64,000 bases of DNA from JBBRYB01 sp038238115. Its GTDB lineage: Bacteria > Actinomycetota > Actinomycetes > Propionibacteriales > Nocardioidaceae. The stretch lies in NCBI GenBank assembly GCA_038238115.1, contig JBBRYB010000002.1, forward strand, positions 214,399 through 278,398. Reading direction: 5' to 3'. Under the pieces are notes generated by a model, which was not told where the DNA came from, ran no database searches, and saw nothing but the letters and a program-made list of their open reading frames with translations. Positions 6,975-15,016 of the stretch are shown one piece after another (position 1 is the first letter of the stretch; each line of letters begins with the position of its first letter). A program made the position numbers and the translations under genes.

Positions 6975-8478
6975 CGCGCCCGTCGACGTCCTTGGTGACC
7001 TCTCGCCGGACAAGGTGCGGCTGCGCTTCGCCCCGTCGCCCACCGGGTCCTTGCACATCGGCAACGTGCGAACCGCGTTGTTCAACTGGGCCTTCGCCCG
7101 ACACTTCGGTGGCGCGCTCGTGCTGCGCATCGAGGACACCGACCAGACCCGCAACACCGAGGCTGGCCTGGACTCCGTGCTCGACTCGCTGCGCTGGCTG
7201 GGAATCGACTGGGACGAGGGTCCCGAGGTTGGCGGCCCGTTCGCGCCGTACGTCCAGTCGGAGCGCTTCAACCTGTATGCCGATGTGGCCGTCAAGCTGC
7301 GCGAGGCGGACAAGGCTTACGACTGCTACTGCACGCAGGCCGAGCTGGAGGAGCGGCGCGCGGTTGCCCGGAGCGAGGGGCGCACGGCCGGCTACGACGG
7401 GCACTGCCGGCTGCTGACTGCCGAACAGGTGGACGCCTATGTGGCTGCGGGACGGGCACCTGCCCTCCGCCTGCGGATGCCCGACGAGCCGATCACCTTT
7501 GCCGACCTGGTGCGGGGCGAGATCACGTTCCTGGCCGAGCACGTGCCCGACTATGTGCTGGTGCGCGCCAACGGGCACCCGCTCTACACGCTCGTCAACC
7601 CGGTCGACGACGCACTGATGGAGGTGACGCATGTGCTGCGAGGTGAGGACCTGTTGTCCTCGACGCCCCGCCAGATCGCCTTGTACGCCGCGCTGGCCGA
7701 CATCAACATCGGCAACGGGGCTCCCCGGTTCGGGCACCTGCCGATCGTGATGGGGGAGGGCAACAAGCGACTGTCGAAGCGGGACAAGGGCTCGGGCCTC
7801 GCTGAGTACATCGAGCGGGGGTTCCTGCCCGAGGGCCTGCTCAACTACCTCGCGCTGCTGGGCTGGGGGATCGCCGAGGACCGTGACGTGTTCTCGATGG
7901 ACGAGATGGTGGCGGCGTTCGACATCCGCCGCGTCAACCCCAGCGCCGCGCGATTCGACCTCAAGAAGTGCGAGGCGATCAACGCCGCACATCTGCGGGC
8001 TCTTCCGGTCGCGGATGTTGCCGGCCGCATCTTGCCCTACCTGCAGCGCGCCGGTCTGGTCGGGGCAGCGCCGACCATCCAGGAGCGCGAACTCCTCGCG
8101 GCGGCGGCGCCGCTCGTCCAGGAGCGGATGACCACGCTCGGCGAGGCAGTCGACATGCTGGGCTTCCTGTTTGTGCCCGACGAGGAGTTCCGGATCGAGC
8201 CCGAGGACGCTGCCACCCTCCTCGACGACGCTGGTGTCGCCGTGGTGCAGGCGTCGTACGACGTCCTCACAACCGTCGCCCAGTGGGATACTGCCTCGAT
8301 CGAGGCCGCGCTGCGCAGCAGGCTGGTCGACGACCTCGAACTCAAGCCACGCAAGGCGTTCGGGCCGGTTCGGGTCGCCGTGACGGGCCGGCGGATCTCA
8401 CCGCCGCTCTTCGAGTCCCTTGAGCTGCTCGGCCGCGATCGGTCGCTCGCCAGGCTTGTGGCTGCGGGCTCGCGCTGA
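6967..8478 (+). CDS. gltX: Glutamyl-tRNA synthetase
   Basis: Class Ib aminoacyl-tRNA synthetase of 503 residues. The HIGH-type motif is SLHIGNVRTALFNW (about residue 30) and the KMSKS-type motif is NKRLSKRDKGS (about 266-276). A GluRS-specific catalytic domain is followed by a helical anticodon-binding domain. In actinobacteria lacking GlnRS this enzyme usually also charges tRNA-Gln for GatCAB amidation; that is family knowledge, not seen here. The start GTG 6967 lies inside the preceding gene, so translation is coupled. Notably, tRNA-Gln and tRNA-Glu genes lie 1 kb downstream. Confidence 0.97.
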   Translation: MTDAPVDVLGDLSPDKVRLRFAPSPTGSLHIGNVRTALFNWAFARHFGGALVLRIEDTDQTRNTEAGLDSVLDSLRWLGIDWDEGPEVGGPFAPYVQSERFNLYADVAVKLREADKAYDCYCTQAELEERRAVARSEGRTAGYDGHCRLLTAEQVDAYVAAGRAPALRLRMPDEPITFADLVRGEITFLAEHVPDYVLVRANGHPLYTLVNPVDDALMEVTHVLRGEDLLSSTPRQIALYAALADINIGNGAPRFGHLPIVMGEGNKRLSKRDKGSGLAEYIERGFLPEGLLNYLALLGWGIAEDRDVFSMDEMVAAFDIRRVNPSAARFDLKKCEAINAAHLRALPVADVAGRILPYLQRAGLVGAAPTIQERELLAAAAPLVQERMTTLGEAVDMLGFLFVPDEEFRIEPEDAATLLDDAGVAVVQASYDVLTTVAQWDTASIEAALRSRLVDDLELKPRKAFGPVRVAVTGRRISPPLFESLELLGRDRSLARLVAAGSR

Positions 8479-8479
8479 C

Positions 8480-9421
8480 GTGAGCGTGAGCCAGCCGCTG
8501 GCCGGGGCCGCGTATCACCGCACCCTGACGCGCACCCGAGGTGTCTGGTGGCGCCTGATGGTGAGCTCGGTGCTCGGCGTCGTCGGGCTGCTGGTGATGT
8601 CCGTCCTCGCCGCGGCTGCCGTCTTCGCCATCGCCCGGCTGCTCGGCTACTCAGACTTCACTTTCGACTCCAGCAACGGGATCGACGCCGGCGAGATGCT
8701 CGCCACCAACCTCGGGTTGGCGTCGCTCATCCTCGTCGCGGGCGGGCTCGTGCGGCTGCTGTACGGCGTCCTGCCCCGCTGGTTGTCGTCGATCCGGCCT
8801 GGGCTGCGGTGGCGGTGGCTCGTGACGTGTGTCGCCATGGCGTCGGTGGTGTGGCTGTTGTTCCTCGTCCTGGGCACGGTCGGCGCCTTCGTCACGCGGT
8901 CGTCGCCGCTCGACATCGGCGTCGTCGCCTTCGTCGTCGTTGTGCTGCTCACGACCCCGCTGCAGGCCGCCGGCGAGGAGTACCTGTTCCGCGGCCTGCT
9001 GCTCCAGGCGTTGGGGGCAGCCCGGATCCCCACCTGGTTGTGCTGCGGGCTCAGCGGAGCGCTCTTCGCGACCGCGCACCTGCAGTTCGCGCCTCCCCTA
9101 TTCGCCGACCGTTTCCTGCTCGGGGCGGTCCTCGCTGGGTTGGCCATCCGCACCGGCGGGCTGGAGGCCGGTATTGCCATCCACACTGTCAAGAACGTCG
9201 CCGTGCTGATCCCGGCCGGCATCCTGGGCGACGTGGGCGACGCCCTCGACCCGACCAGCGTGACGTGGGTGCCGCTGGTGCTCGACGCGGTGCTGCTAGC
9301 CATCATCGTGCCGTGGATCATCGCGATAGCCCGGCGGCGGGAGCGAGCCCTTCCGGCTTCTGGGGCGCCCGCCGGCTACCCGCCGCTTCCGCCGCCTGCG
9401 CCGCCTGCCCATCGCTGGTGA
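8480..9421 (+). CDS. CPBP-family intramembrane glutamic protease
   Basis: A 313-residue polytopic membrane protein with about seven to eight hydrophobic segments. Motif 1 of the CPBP/Abi (Rce1-like) family is clear: AAGEEYLFRGLLLQALG, with the catalytic EExxxR. A second motif, FATAHLQF, supplies the expected histidine in the next helix, and HTVKN later supplies another. Start: GTG at 8480, 1 base after the gltX stop; a second GTG lies two codons on. The C-terminus is a proline-rich cytosolic tail (LPPPAPPAHRW). Such proteins process prenylated or bacteriocin-like peptides in other organisms; the role here is unknown. Confidence 0.85.
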   Translation: MSVSQPLAGAAYHRTLTRTRGVWWRLMVSSVLGVVGLLVMSVLAAAAVFAIARLLGYSDFTFDSSNGIDAGEMLATNLGLASLILVAGGLVRLLYGVLPRWLSSIRPGLRWRWLVTCVAMASVVWLLFLVLGTVGAFVTRSSPLDIGVVAFVVVVLLTTPLQAAGEEYLFRGLLLQALGAARIPTWLCCGLSGALFATAHLQFAPPLFADRFLLGAVLAGLAIRTGGLEAGIAIHTVKNVAVLIPAGILGDVGDALDPTSVTWVPLVLDAVLLAIIVPWIIAIARRRERALPASGAPAGYPPLPPPAPPAHRW

Positions 9422-9548
9422 GCTGCCCGGTAACCCCCGGGCTCCGGCCCCTCCGCGGCGCCGAGTCGCCGTACGCTCGGTTGTTTTGGCGCCGACCGCA
9501 GGCTCCGGTATTGTCGGCCCTCGGCATTCGTGGGTGCACGCGTGTCAT

Positions 9549-9620
9549 TGGGGTATGGGGTAATTGGCAGCCCGGCTGGTTCTGGTCCAGTTAGTCTAGG
9601 TTCGAGTCCTAGTACCCCAG
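9549..9620 (+). tRNA. tRNA-Gln (anticodon CTG)
   Basis: The acceptor arms TGGGGTA and TACCCCA pair perfectly, with discriminator G at 9620. The anticodon loop reads TTCTGGT. The T-arm carries GGTTCGAGTCC. There is no encoded CCA. It is 46 bases upstream of tRNA-Glu and probably shares a transcript. Confidence 0.95.
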
Positions 9621-9666
9621 CGACGAGGCGGCTGCCAGATCTCCGATAGAGTCTCGTCCGCTCGAT

Positions 9667-9742
9667 GGCCCCGTTGTGTAGTGGCCTAGCACGCCGCCCT
9701 CTCAAGGCGGTAGCGCGGGTTCGAATCCCGTCGGGGCTACCA
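9667..9742 (+). tRNA. tRNA-Glu (anticodon CTC)
   Basis: The acceptor stem is GGCCCCG/CGGGGCT with a terminal G-U pair. The anticodon stem CCGCC/GGCGG encloses the loop CTCTCAA. The T-arm is GCGGGTTCGAATCCCGT. The discriminator A at 9739 is followed by an encoded CCA at 9740-9742. A strong hairpin begins 6 bases later. Confidence 0.96.
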
Positions 9743-9748
9743 TGGTGG

Positions 9749-9789
9749 AAGGCCTTCTGAACTGCGGAAACGCACTTCAGGAGGCCTTT
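9749..9789 (+). terminator. Intrinsic terminator of the tRNA-Gln/tRNA-Glu transcript
   Basis: AAGGCCTTCTGAA (9749-9761) pairs with TTCAGGAGGCCTT (9776-9788) with one wobble. The stem continues as TGCG-GAAA-CGCA with a GNRA tetraloop. A short T stretch closes the right arm. Confidence 0.8.
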
Positions 9790-9928
9790 GCCGTCTCGAG
9801 GCTCTGAGGCAATTGACAACAGGTGGGAACAACAGAAAGTGCCTTGGCAGCGGAGTCTGCCTCGTCGCGCTTCGGGCGCTCAACGATGCGGGCCGCGTCC
9901 ATCGCCGCTGGGCGCGTTTAGCGAGACT

Positions 9929-10387
9929 TCAAGGAAGCGATGCACGAACGGACAGGGCGATGGTGTCGCGTTCGGTCTCGGGCAGCCACCGAGCCTGATC
10001 GTCGGTCAGGTAGACAAACACCCGCGGTCCGCGGGCGTTCTCGGGAAGATCCGGGAGCCGTGGCACCAGGTGGAGGTGCAAGTGGGAGAACCCCTCGGCC
10101 TCGGAGAACTGCATGAGGTACGTCTTCACGCATCCGGTCACAGCCGCCAACGCGGAGCTCAGGCGACGTATCAGCCCGCCGAGCTCGTCGGCCGCCTCCG
10201 GCGTCAGCTCCGTGAACGACCCCACGTGCCGAGTCGCTAACACAACAAGCCACCCGGGGAGCGTGCTGTTGAACGCATGGGCGACGCGCCAGTGATCGGT
10301 GCGTATGACCTCTTCCCGCGGCGGCAAGGAGACCATGGCCTGCTGGGCGCACGCAAGGCATCCGGACACGCGATCATTGGTGTTCAC
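9929..10387 (-). CDS. HIT-family nucleotide-binding protein
   Basis: A small histidine-triad protein of 152 residues. The family motif HLHLHLVPR gives the His-x-His-x-His triad with the nucleotidyl-transferring histidine; HIT proteins hydrolyse dinucleoside polyphosphates or nucleoside phosphoramidates. CLACAQQ near the N-terminus is a CxxC pair often seen in this subgroup. A TACAGT hexamer (ACTGTA on the plus strand, 10395-10400) ends 7 bases before the GTG at 10387, so I read this as a leaderless start; the in-frame GTG at 10396 would overlap that box. The gene stands alone. Confidence 0.85.
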   Translation of the reverse strand: MNTNDRVSGCLACAQQAMVSLPPREEVIRTDHWRVAHAFNSTLPGWLVVLATRHVGSFTELTPEAADELGGLIRRLSSALAAVTGCVKTYLMQFSEAEGFSHLHLHLVPRLPDLPENARGPRVFVYLTDDQARWLPETERDTIALSVRASLP

Positions 10388-10777
10388 CCACCGCACTGTA
10401 GATCCAGCGCGGTCTGAGCGAGATGGTGCCTTCGCGGCGATAGCTCGTCCCGACGGGCAGCTCGCCGGCGCGGGATTGGCCGGCCGGCACGGAGTCGCCG
10501 TAACACCTCACCGGAGACCGTCGCCTCACGGATGTTGGAGCGGCTACACGATGCATCGCTCCTGCACGTCATAGACCACCGTGGGCACACCTCCCGACCA
10601 AGACGACGGAGTCCCACTGTGGGTGTGGCCGACACCCGCACGACGCGCGATACACGCGCTTGCCAGCCCGAGTGGGCTCCAGTTGAGGTCCGTTGGCGGC
10701 GGTTTGACGCGAGCACTCCGGTCGGGTGCGCGGTCGTGGATGACACTGGATTCGCGCAGCCCGGTCAGAATGGTGGT
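10388..10777. other. Intergenic region between divergent HIT and PPOX genes
   Basis: Apart from the TACAGT promoter-like box (minus strand, 10395-10400), I see no gene, tRNA or strong hairpin in these 390 bases. Open frames crossing it are antisense or out-of-frame continuations without ribosome-binding sites. Confidence 0.6.
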
Positions 10778-11251
10778 ATGGCACCGACCATCGCAACCAA
10801 CACCACCGTTGACCTCAACGAGCTTCTCGAGTTCCTCAGGCCCCGGCATCACATGGTCCTCGTGACCCGCCGTTCCGACGGAGCGCCGCAGCTCTCGCCG
10901 GTGACAGGCGGTGTCGATGATGACGGGCGGATCGTCATATCGACCTACCCGGAACGAGCCAAGACGATCAACGCGCGGCGCAGACCGGAGGTCTCGGTCC
11001 TTGTTCTGTCCGATGACTTTGGGGGCGCGTGGGTGCAGGTCGACGGCACGTGTGAGGTTGTCGACGTGCCCCAGTCGGTCGAGCCCTTGGTCGAGTACTT
11101 CCGCAACGTCGCTGGCGAACACCCGGATTGGGACGAGTACCGGCGCGCCATGTCCGAACAAGGCAAGTCCCTACTGCGGATCACTCCTACCCGATGGGGA
11201 CCCGTGGCCACGGGAGGCTTCCCCGCTCGCTTGGGCAACCAACAGCACTGA
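10778..11251 (+). CDS. PPOX-class F420-dependent/flavin split-barrel enzyme
   Basis: A 157-residue pyridoxamine-phosphate-oxidase-like split barrel. LEFLRPRHHMVLVTRR and GAPQLSPVTGGVDDDGRIVIST near the N-terminus form the first strands, and KTINARRRPEVSVLV the next block, typical of F420-binding members that reduce small substrates. The start ATG at 10778 matches the family N-terminus; the frame is open further upstream but without family similarity. A cofC gene at 18.6 kb supports F420 synthesis in this organism. The exact substrate, and F420 rather than FMN or heme, cannot be proved from sequence. Confidence 0.8.
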   Translation: MAPTIATNTTVDLNELLEFLRPRHHMVLVTRRSDGAPQLSPVTGGVDDDGRIVISTYPERAKTINARRRPEVSVLVLSDDFGGAWVQVDGTCEVVDVPQSVEPLVEYFRNVAGEHPDWDEYRRAMSEQGKSLLRITPTRWGPVATGGFPARLGNQQH

Positions 11252-11392
11252 ACCGAGCGCGCTGTCGCGGCGGTATCACGCAGCTGCTCGAAGCGCCGAT
11301 CGGCGGCATGAGCGGGCGGGCCGGTTGGTTGCTGGTCGCTCGGACGCTGATCCCGGACCGGCTTCGTCCGGAATGGGTGCCATGCTGCGCTC

Positions 11393-12508
11393 ATGGGCAC
11401 TGACGCCGAGATCTCGATCACGTGGGGACGGGCTCTGGGCTGGCGGATGGAGCGGCACCTCCTCGATCCGGTCGGGTCCGGGTCCGTGGCAGACGTCGTA
11501 CGCCGGCTCGGTGCGGTCCTGTCGATGGACGAGTCGCTGGCCGAGGTCGCCGTACGCACCCGGCGCACGGCATCACTTCCCGACGAGCTGAGGGAGGCGC
11601 TGGCGGACGGGGAGGTGATCAAGGCGTTCGCGTTCCGCGGGTCGATGCACTACCTCTCCCCTGAGGACGGCGGCGTCTACCTCGCCCTGAGAGCAGCCGG
11701 GCGGCAGTGGGAGCTGCCGAGCTGGGTGGAGTTCTACCAGCTGGGCCCGGCGGACTGGCCTAACTTCCGGGCTGCCGTCCGCGATGCCCTGCAGGACGGG
11801 CCGTTGACGATCTCCGAGCTGGGCGAGGTGCTGACGAGACGACGCGCCTACCGGCACCTGAAGCCAGTCTTCGACGAAGGCGCAGGCACTCTGATCAAGC
11901 CGCTGACCTGGCAGGGGGACATCGGCCTCGGGCTGCCACGCGATGGGCAGCACACGTACCAGCGACTTGACCACAACCCGAGGTGGCAGGGCATCCCCGA
12001 CCTCGACGACGCCGGTCCACGCGCCATCACCATGTACCTCCGGACCTATGGGCCAGCCACGTTCGATCACATCCACTACTGGCTGGGCAACGGCCTGAGC
12101 GCGGGTCGCAAACGGCTCGACCGCTGGCTCTCCGAGCTGGGCGACCGGCTGGTCCCGGTCGACGTCGAGGCCACCAAGGCGTACGTCCTGGCCGAAGACG
12201 TCGAGTCCCTCACCGCCGCGCGAGCCTCCTACGCTGTGCGCTTCCTTCCCGGGCACGACCAGTGGGTGATGGGACCCGGCACTAAGGACAACCGCGTCAC
12301 CCCGTCAACGCAACGGGAAGCCGTGACCCGCAAGGCGAACCCGGTGACCGTCGGCGGTGTCGTGCGCGGGACCTGGGCGGCTAAGGGTGACGAGCTCAGT
12401 GTCACCTGGGCCGAGGGGACGCAGCCACCCCAGAAGGCGATTGAGGAGGAGGCCAGGCGGCTAGCAGGCATTCTCGGCACGGACCTGCACCTGACCCTGA
12501 ACGCTTGA
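11393..12508 (+). CDS. Winged-helix DNA-binding domain protein (HTH_42/YcaQ-like family)
   Basis: A 371-residue protein of the winged-helix family that includes the AlkZ/YcaQ interstrand-crosslink DNA glycosylases. Typical blocks are AFRGSMHYLSPED (about 82-94), a central region rich in aromatic residues (LTWQGDIGLG, PRWQGIPDL), and the C-terminal FLPGHDQWVMGPG then VVRGTWAAKGDEL. Many actinobacterial paralogues lack proven glycosylase activity. The nearby alkA and ogt genes make a repair role plausible, but that is context only. The start is the ATG at 11393. Confidence 0.75.
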   Translation: MGTDAEISITWGRALGWRMERHLLDPVGSGSVADVVRRLGAVLSMDESLAEVAVRTRRTASLPDELREALADGEVIKAFAFRGSMHYLSPEDGGVYLALRAAGRQWELPSWVEFYQLGPADWPNFRAAVRDALQDGPLTISELGEVLTRRRAYRHLKPVFDEGAGTLIKPLTWQGDIGLGLPRDGQHTYQRLDHNPRWQGIPDLDDAGPRAITMYLRTYGPATFDHIHYWLGNGLSAGRKRLDRWLSELGDRLVPVDVEATKAYVLAEDVESLTAARASYAVRFLPGHDQWVMGPGTKDNRVTPSTQREAVTRKANPVTVGGVVRGTWAAKGDELSVTWAEGTQPPQKAIEEEARRLAGILGTDLHLTLNA

Positions 12509-12812
12509 CACTCCGGCGAGCCGTTCAGCCCGGCCGGCGATTTGAGGGCCGGCATCAGCGAGCTCGGGCACAGTCCCGACAGCGGCATGAGAGTGCTGAT
12601 CGAGACACGCCAACAGGCGAGCGGAACGACACATGCCGCGAACGCGCGGGTCGCGAACCCGGACCGCTAGCCTGGTGGATCGTTGAGGCCAGGATCGAAA
12701 CCAAGTGGGGTAGCTCCGACGGTGGTGGCCAGTGCCGTCTGATCTCGAACAGGCACCATAGCCAGCGGCTCCACAGACCCGGATCCGTGGGTTGACGAGG
12801 GAGAATTTCGCG
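12509..12812. other. Intergenic region without recognisable gene
   Basis: These 304 bases between the winged-helix and SRPBCC genes contain short CCGGCCGG-type palindromes near 12530-12560 and a GCTAGCCT near 12667 that could be part of a promoter. There is a GAGGGAGA ribosome-binding site at its right end serving the next gene. I see no other feature. Confidence 0.5.
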
Positions 12813-13265
12813 ATGGGTGTGGACGTCAGAGTGGAGACCACGATCGATTGTGCGCCGCAGACGGTGGCGGCATTCGCCGGCGACCCCAGCAACGCCCCGG
12901 AGTGGTACGGCAACATCCGGTCCGTGCGTTGGCAGACCCCGCCGCCGGTCGCGGTGGGCTCACGGATGGACTTCGTGGCCCAGTTCCTCGGCCGACGGCT
13001 TGCCTACACGTACGAAGTCGTCGAGCTCGAGCCCGTGCGGCGGTTGGTCATGCGTACCGCCGACGGACCGTTTCCTATGGAAACGACCTACACCTGGGAA
13101 CCTGCCGGGGTTGGGCGCACCCGGATGACGCTGCACAACCGCGGCGACCCGTCCAGCTTCTCCCGGCTCACCGCACCGCTGCTCGAGCGCGCGATGCGCC
13201 GGGCCACAACCAAGGACCTGGCCCGGCTCAAGACGATTCTCGAGACGCGCGAGGGGAGTTCATGA
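12813..13265 (+). CDS. SRPBCC-family (polyketide cyclase/START-like) protein
   Basis: A 150-residue helix-grip protein. The N-terminal VDVRVETTIDCAPQTV strand-helix, the SNAPEWYGNIRSV block and the repeating beta-strands ending in a long C-terminal helix (RAMRRATTKDLARLKTILE) are the standard SRPBCC pattern of small hydrophobic-ligand binders. ATG 12813 is chosen because GAGGGAGA lies 8 bases upstream; an in-frame TTG at 12792 precedes that site. Function unknown. It is followed by a possible minus-strand small ORF and alkA. Confidence 0.75.
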   Translation: MGVDVRVETTIDCAPQTVAAFAGDPSNAPEWYGNIRSVRWQTPPPVAVGSRMDFVAQFLGRRLAYTYEVVELEPVRRLVMRTADGPFPMETTYTWEPAGVGRTRMTLHNRGDPSSFSRLTAPLLERAMRRATTKDLARLKTILETREGSS

Positions 13266-13442
13266 ACGCCTACGACCAGGACCTGGCCCATGCGGTACGT
13301 CGTCGAGTTCATCCTCAAGATCAAAGCAGGCGAAGCCGAGACGCGCGCCCGGCTCGAGGTGGTGGACCCTGCCGAGCTTCTCGGCGGGGATGTCCTCGAT
13401 AAGAGCGTGAAGCGCATCGGTTCGCGTCGGGTGCGGCGGCAT
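13260..13442 (-). CDS. Possible 60-residue protein on the minus strand, unknown
   Basis: The frame from ATG 13442 reads MPPHPTRTDALHALIEDIP then continues with an amphipathic helix and the acidic FDLEDELDD. The N-terminal helix pattern (LxxLIxxIPxxxL) resembles small helical antitoxin-like proteins, but no partner toxin is visible and no ribosome-binding site is clear. It fills the gap between the SRPBCC gene and alkA if alkA starts at 13455. A chance frame is possible. Confidence 0.3.
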   Translation of the reverse strand: MPPHPTRTDALHALIEDIPAEKLGRVHHLEPGARLGFACFDLEDELDDVPHGPGPGRRRS

Positions 13443-13454
13443 AGGTTGGTTGTC

Positions 13455-14456
13455 ATGGCTTCGACGTACGACGTCGTCACGGACTCGGCCCGGTGCTGTG
13501 ACGCAGCTGGGGCGACGTCGTCCCGCTTGGGCGGCGCCTCGGAGCCCGCTCGCGGCACCGCCTCGTCGCCGGCGACAGTCACGCTGAGGCTGCCAGCGCG
13601 ACGCCCCTTCGACGGCCACTCGCTACTCGGCTTCCTCGCCCCGCGAGCCGTCGCCGGGATCGAGCTGAGCGACGCGGACGGTTACGCGCGCAGTCTCCGG
13701 CTTCCTCACGGTCATGGCACCGTCCGAATCACGACGGACGAGGACGGGGTCACCTGCACACTGAGACTCGCCGACTCCCGCGACCTTACGCAGGCAATCG
13801 AGCGTTGCCGGTGGCTGTGCGACCTCGACGCGGACACTGCCACCGTCGACACGCACCTCGGAGCAGACGATCTGCTGGGTCCTTGGGTGCGGGACAGACC
13901 AGGCCTACGCGTTCCAGGACACGTCGACGGCTTCGAGGTGGCGGTGCGTGCGGTCATCGGACAGCAGATCTCGGTGCCGGGAGCTCGCACGATCGCGTCG
14001 AGGCTCGTCACGACGTACGGCGAACCCATCGCCGATTCCGACGGGCTGACTCACCTCTTCCCGACTGCTGACGCGATCGCGGGGGCGGATCCCGAGCAGC
14101 TTCCGATGCCGCGAGCCCGCGGCCGCGCACTTGTCGGACTCGCGGTGGCTGTCGCCGAGGGGCGCGTCGCGCTCGACCGGACCGCGCCCCGAGCAGCCGT
14201 GCGGGAGTCGCTGCTGGCTCTGCCGGGCATCGGCCCCTGGACCGCCGACTACATCGCGCTGCGCGCGCTCGGCGATCCGGACGTTTTCCTGCCGACCGAT
14301 CTGGGCGTGAGACAGGCCCTGGCGCGGCTCGGCTTCGTCGACGACGCCAAGGCGATTTCCGCCCGGTCCGGGGCCTGGCGGCCGTGGCGCTCCTACGCCG
14401 TGATGCACCTATGGATGACTCTGCATGCCGAGACTGAGAGCTGGCAGACACGATGA
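13455..14456 (+). CDS. alkA: DNA-3-methyladenine glycosylase II
   Basis: A base-excision glycosylase of the HhH-GPD superfamily that removes alkylated purines. An AlkA_N-like domain (TVTLRLPARRPFDGHSLLGF, about residue 41 on) precedes the HhH domain; LLALPGIGPWTADYIALRAL is the helix-hairpin-helix and the Asp in PTDLGVRQAL (about residue 281) is the catalytic residue. The 333-residue form starts at ATG 13455. Actinobacterial homologues are often fused to an N-terminal Ada/AraC module; here only about 40 residues precede AlkA_N and they look degenerate. It overlaps ogt by 4 bases (ATGA). Confidence 0.88.
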   Translation: MASTYDVVTDSARCCDAAGATSSRLGGASEPARGTASSPATVTLRLPARRPFDGHSLLGFLAPRAVAGIELSDADGYARSLRLPHGHGTVRITTDEDGVTCTLRLADSRDLTQAIERCRWLCDLDADTATVDTHLGADDLLGPWVRDRPGLRVPGHVDGFEVAVRAVIGQQISVPGARTIASRLVTTYGEPIADSDGLTHLFPTADAIAGADPEQLPMPRARGRALVGLAVAVAEGRVALDRTAPRAAVRESLLALPGIGPWTADYIALRALGDPDVFLPTDLGVRQALARLGFVDDAKAISARSGAWRPWRSYAVMHLWMTLHAETESWQTR

Positions 14457-14932
14457 TGTCGGTGCTCATGGACTCGCCCGTCGGCCTGCTGCAGCTGACC
14501 AGCGACGGTGGCTCCGTCACCCAGCTCCTGTTCGCGGGCGGCTCTCCACGGGCCGCTGACAGCGGAGATGTGCCGGTGGTGCTCGACGAGGCCAGGCGAC
14601 AGCTGGAGGACTACTTCGCCGGAAGGCGGCAGTGTTTCGACCTGCCGCTCGCCGCGCGTGGCAGCGAGTTCCAGCACCGGGTATGGCATCAGCTGGAACT
14701 GATTCCCTATGGAGCAACCGTGTCCTATGGCGAGGTCTCGCGCCGACTGGGGCTGCCGCCCGGGGCAGCTCGTGCCGTCGGCACGGCAAACGGCTCCAAT
14801 CCCATCTCGATCGTGGTTCCGTGTCACCGGGTGATCGGCGCCAACGGCACGCTAACCGGCTACGGGGGCGGTCTCGAGCGCAAGCAGTTCCTGCTCGACC
14901 TCGAAGCCGCCCAAGGTCTCCTCTTCGTCTAA
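14453..14932 (+). CDS. ogt: Methylated-DNA--protein-cysteine methyltransferase
   Basis: A suicide repair protein that transfers O6-methyl from guanine to its own cysteine. The active site PCHRV (about residue 123) sits in the standard context NPISIVVPCHRVIGANG, and the helix-turn-helix-like DNA-binding block IPYGATVSYGEVSRRLG precedes it. 159 residues is the normal Ogt/AdaB length. The start ATG overlaps the alkA stop, so AlkA and Ogt are translated together as an alkylation-repair operon. An Ada-like regulator domain is absent from both. Confidence 0.95.
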   Translation: MMSVLMDSPVGLLQLTSDGGSVTQLLFAGGSPRAADSGDVPVVLDEARRQLEDYFAGRRQCFDLPLAARGSEFQHRVWHQLELIPYGATVSYGEVSRRLGLPPGAARAVGTANGSNPISIVVPCHRVIGANGTLTGYGGGLERKQFLLDLEAAQGLLFV

Positions 14933-15016
14933 CGCACGGCCCGTCGTCAAAGCACTGCCACGGTCGCTCTCCGCACCGCGTACATCCCTCGGTCTCCCTG
15001 AAACCGCTTGGCGGCT

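Noticed and set aside
9376..9819. Minus-strand frame of 147 codons across both tRNAs
   Set aside because: It is the antisense of tRNA-Gln, tRNA-Glu and the terminator; such peptides are a familiar annotation artefact.
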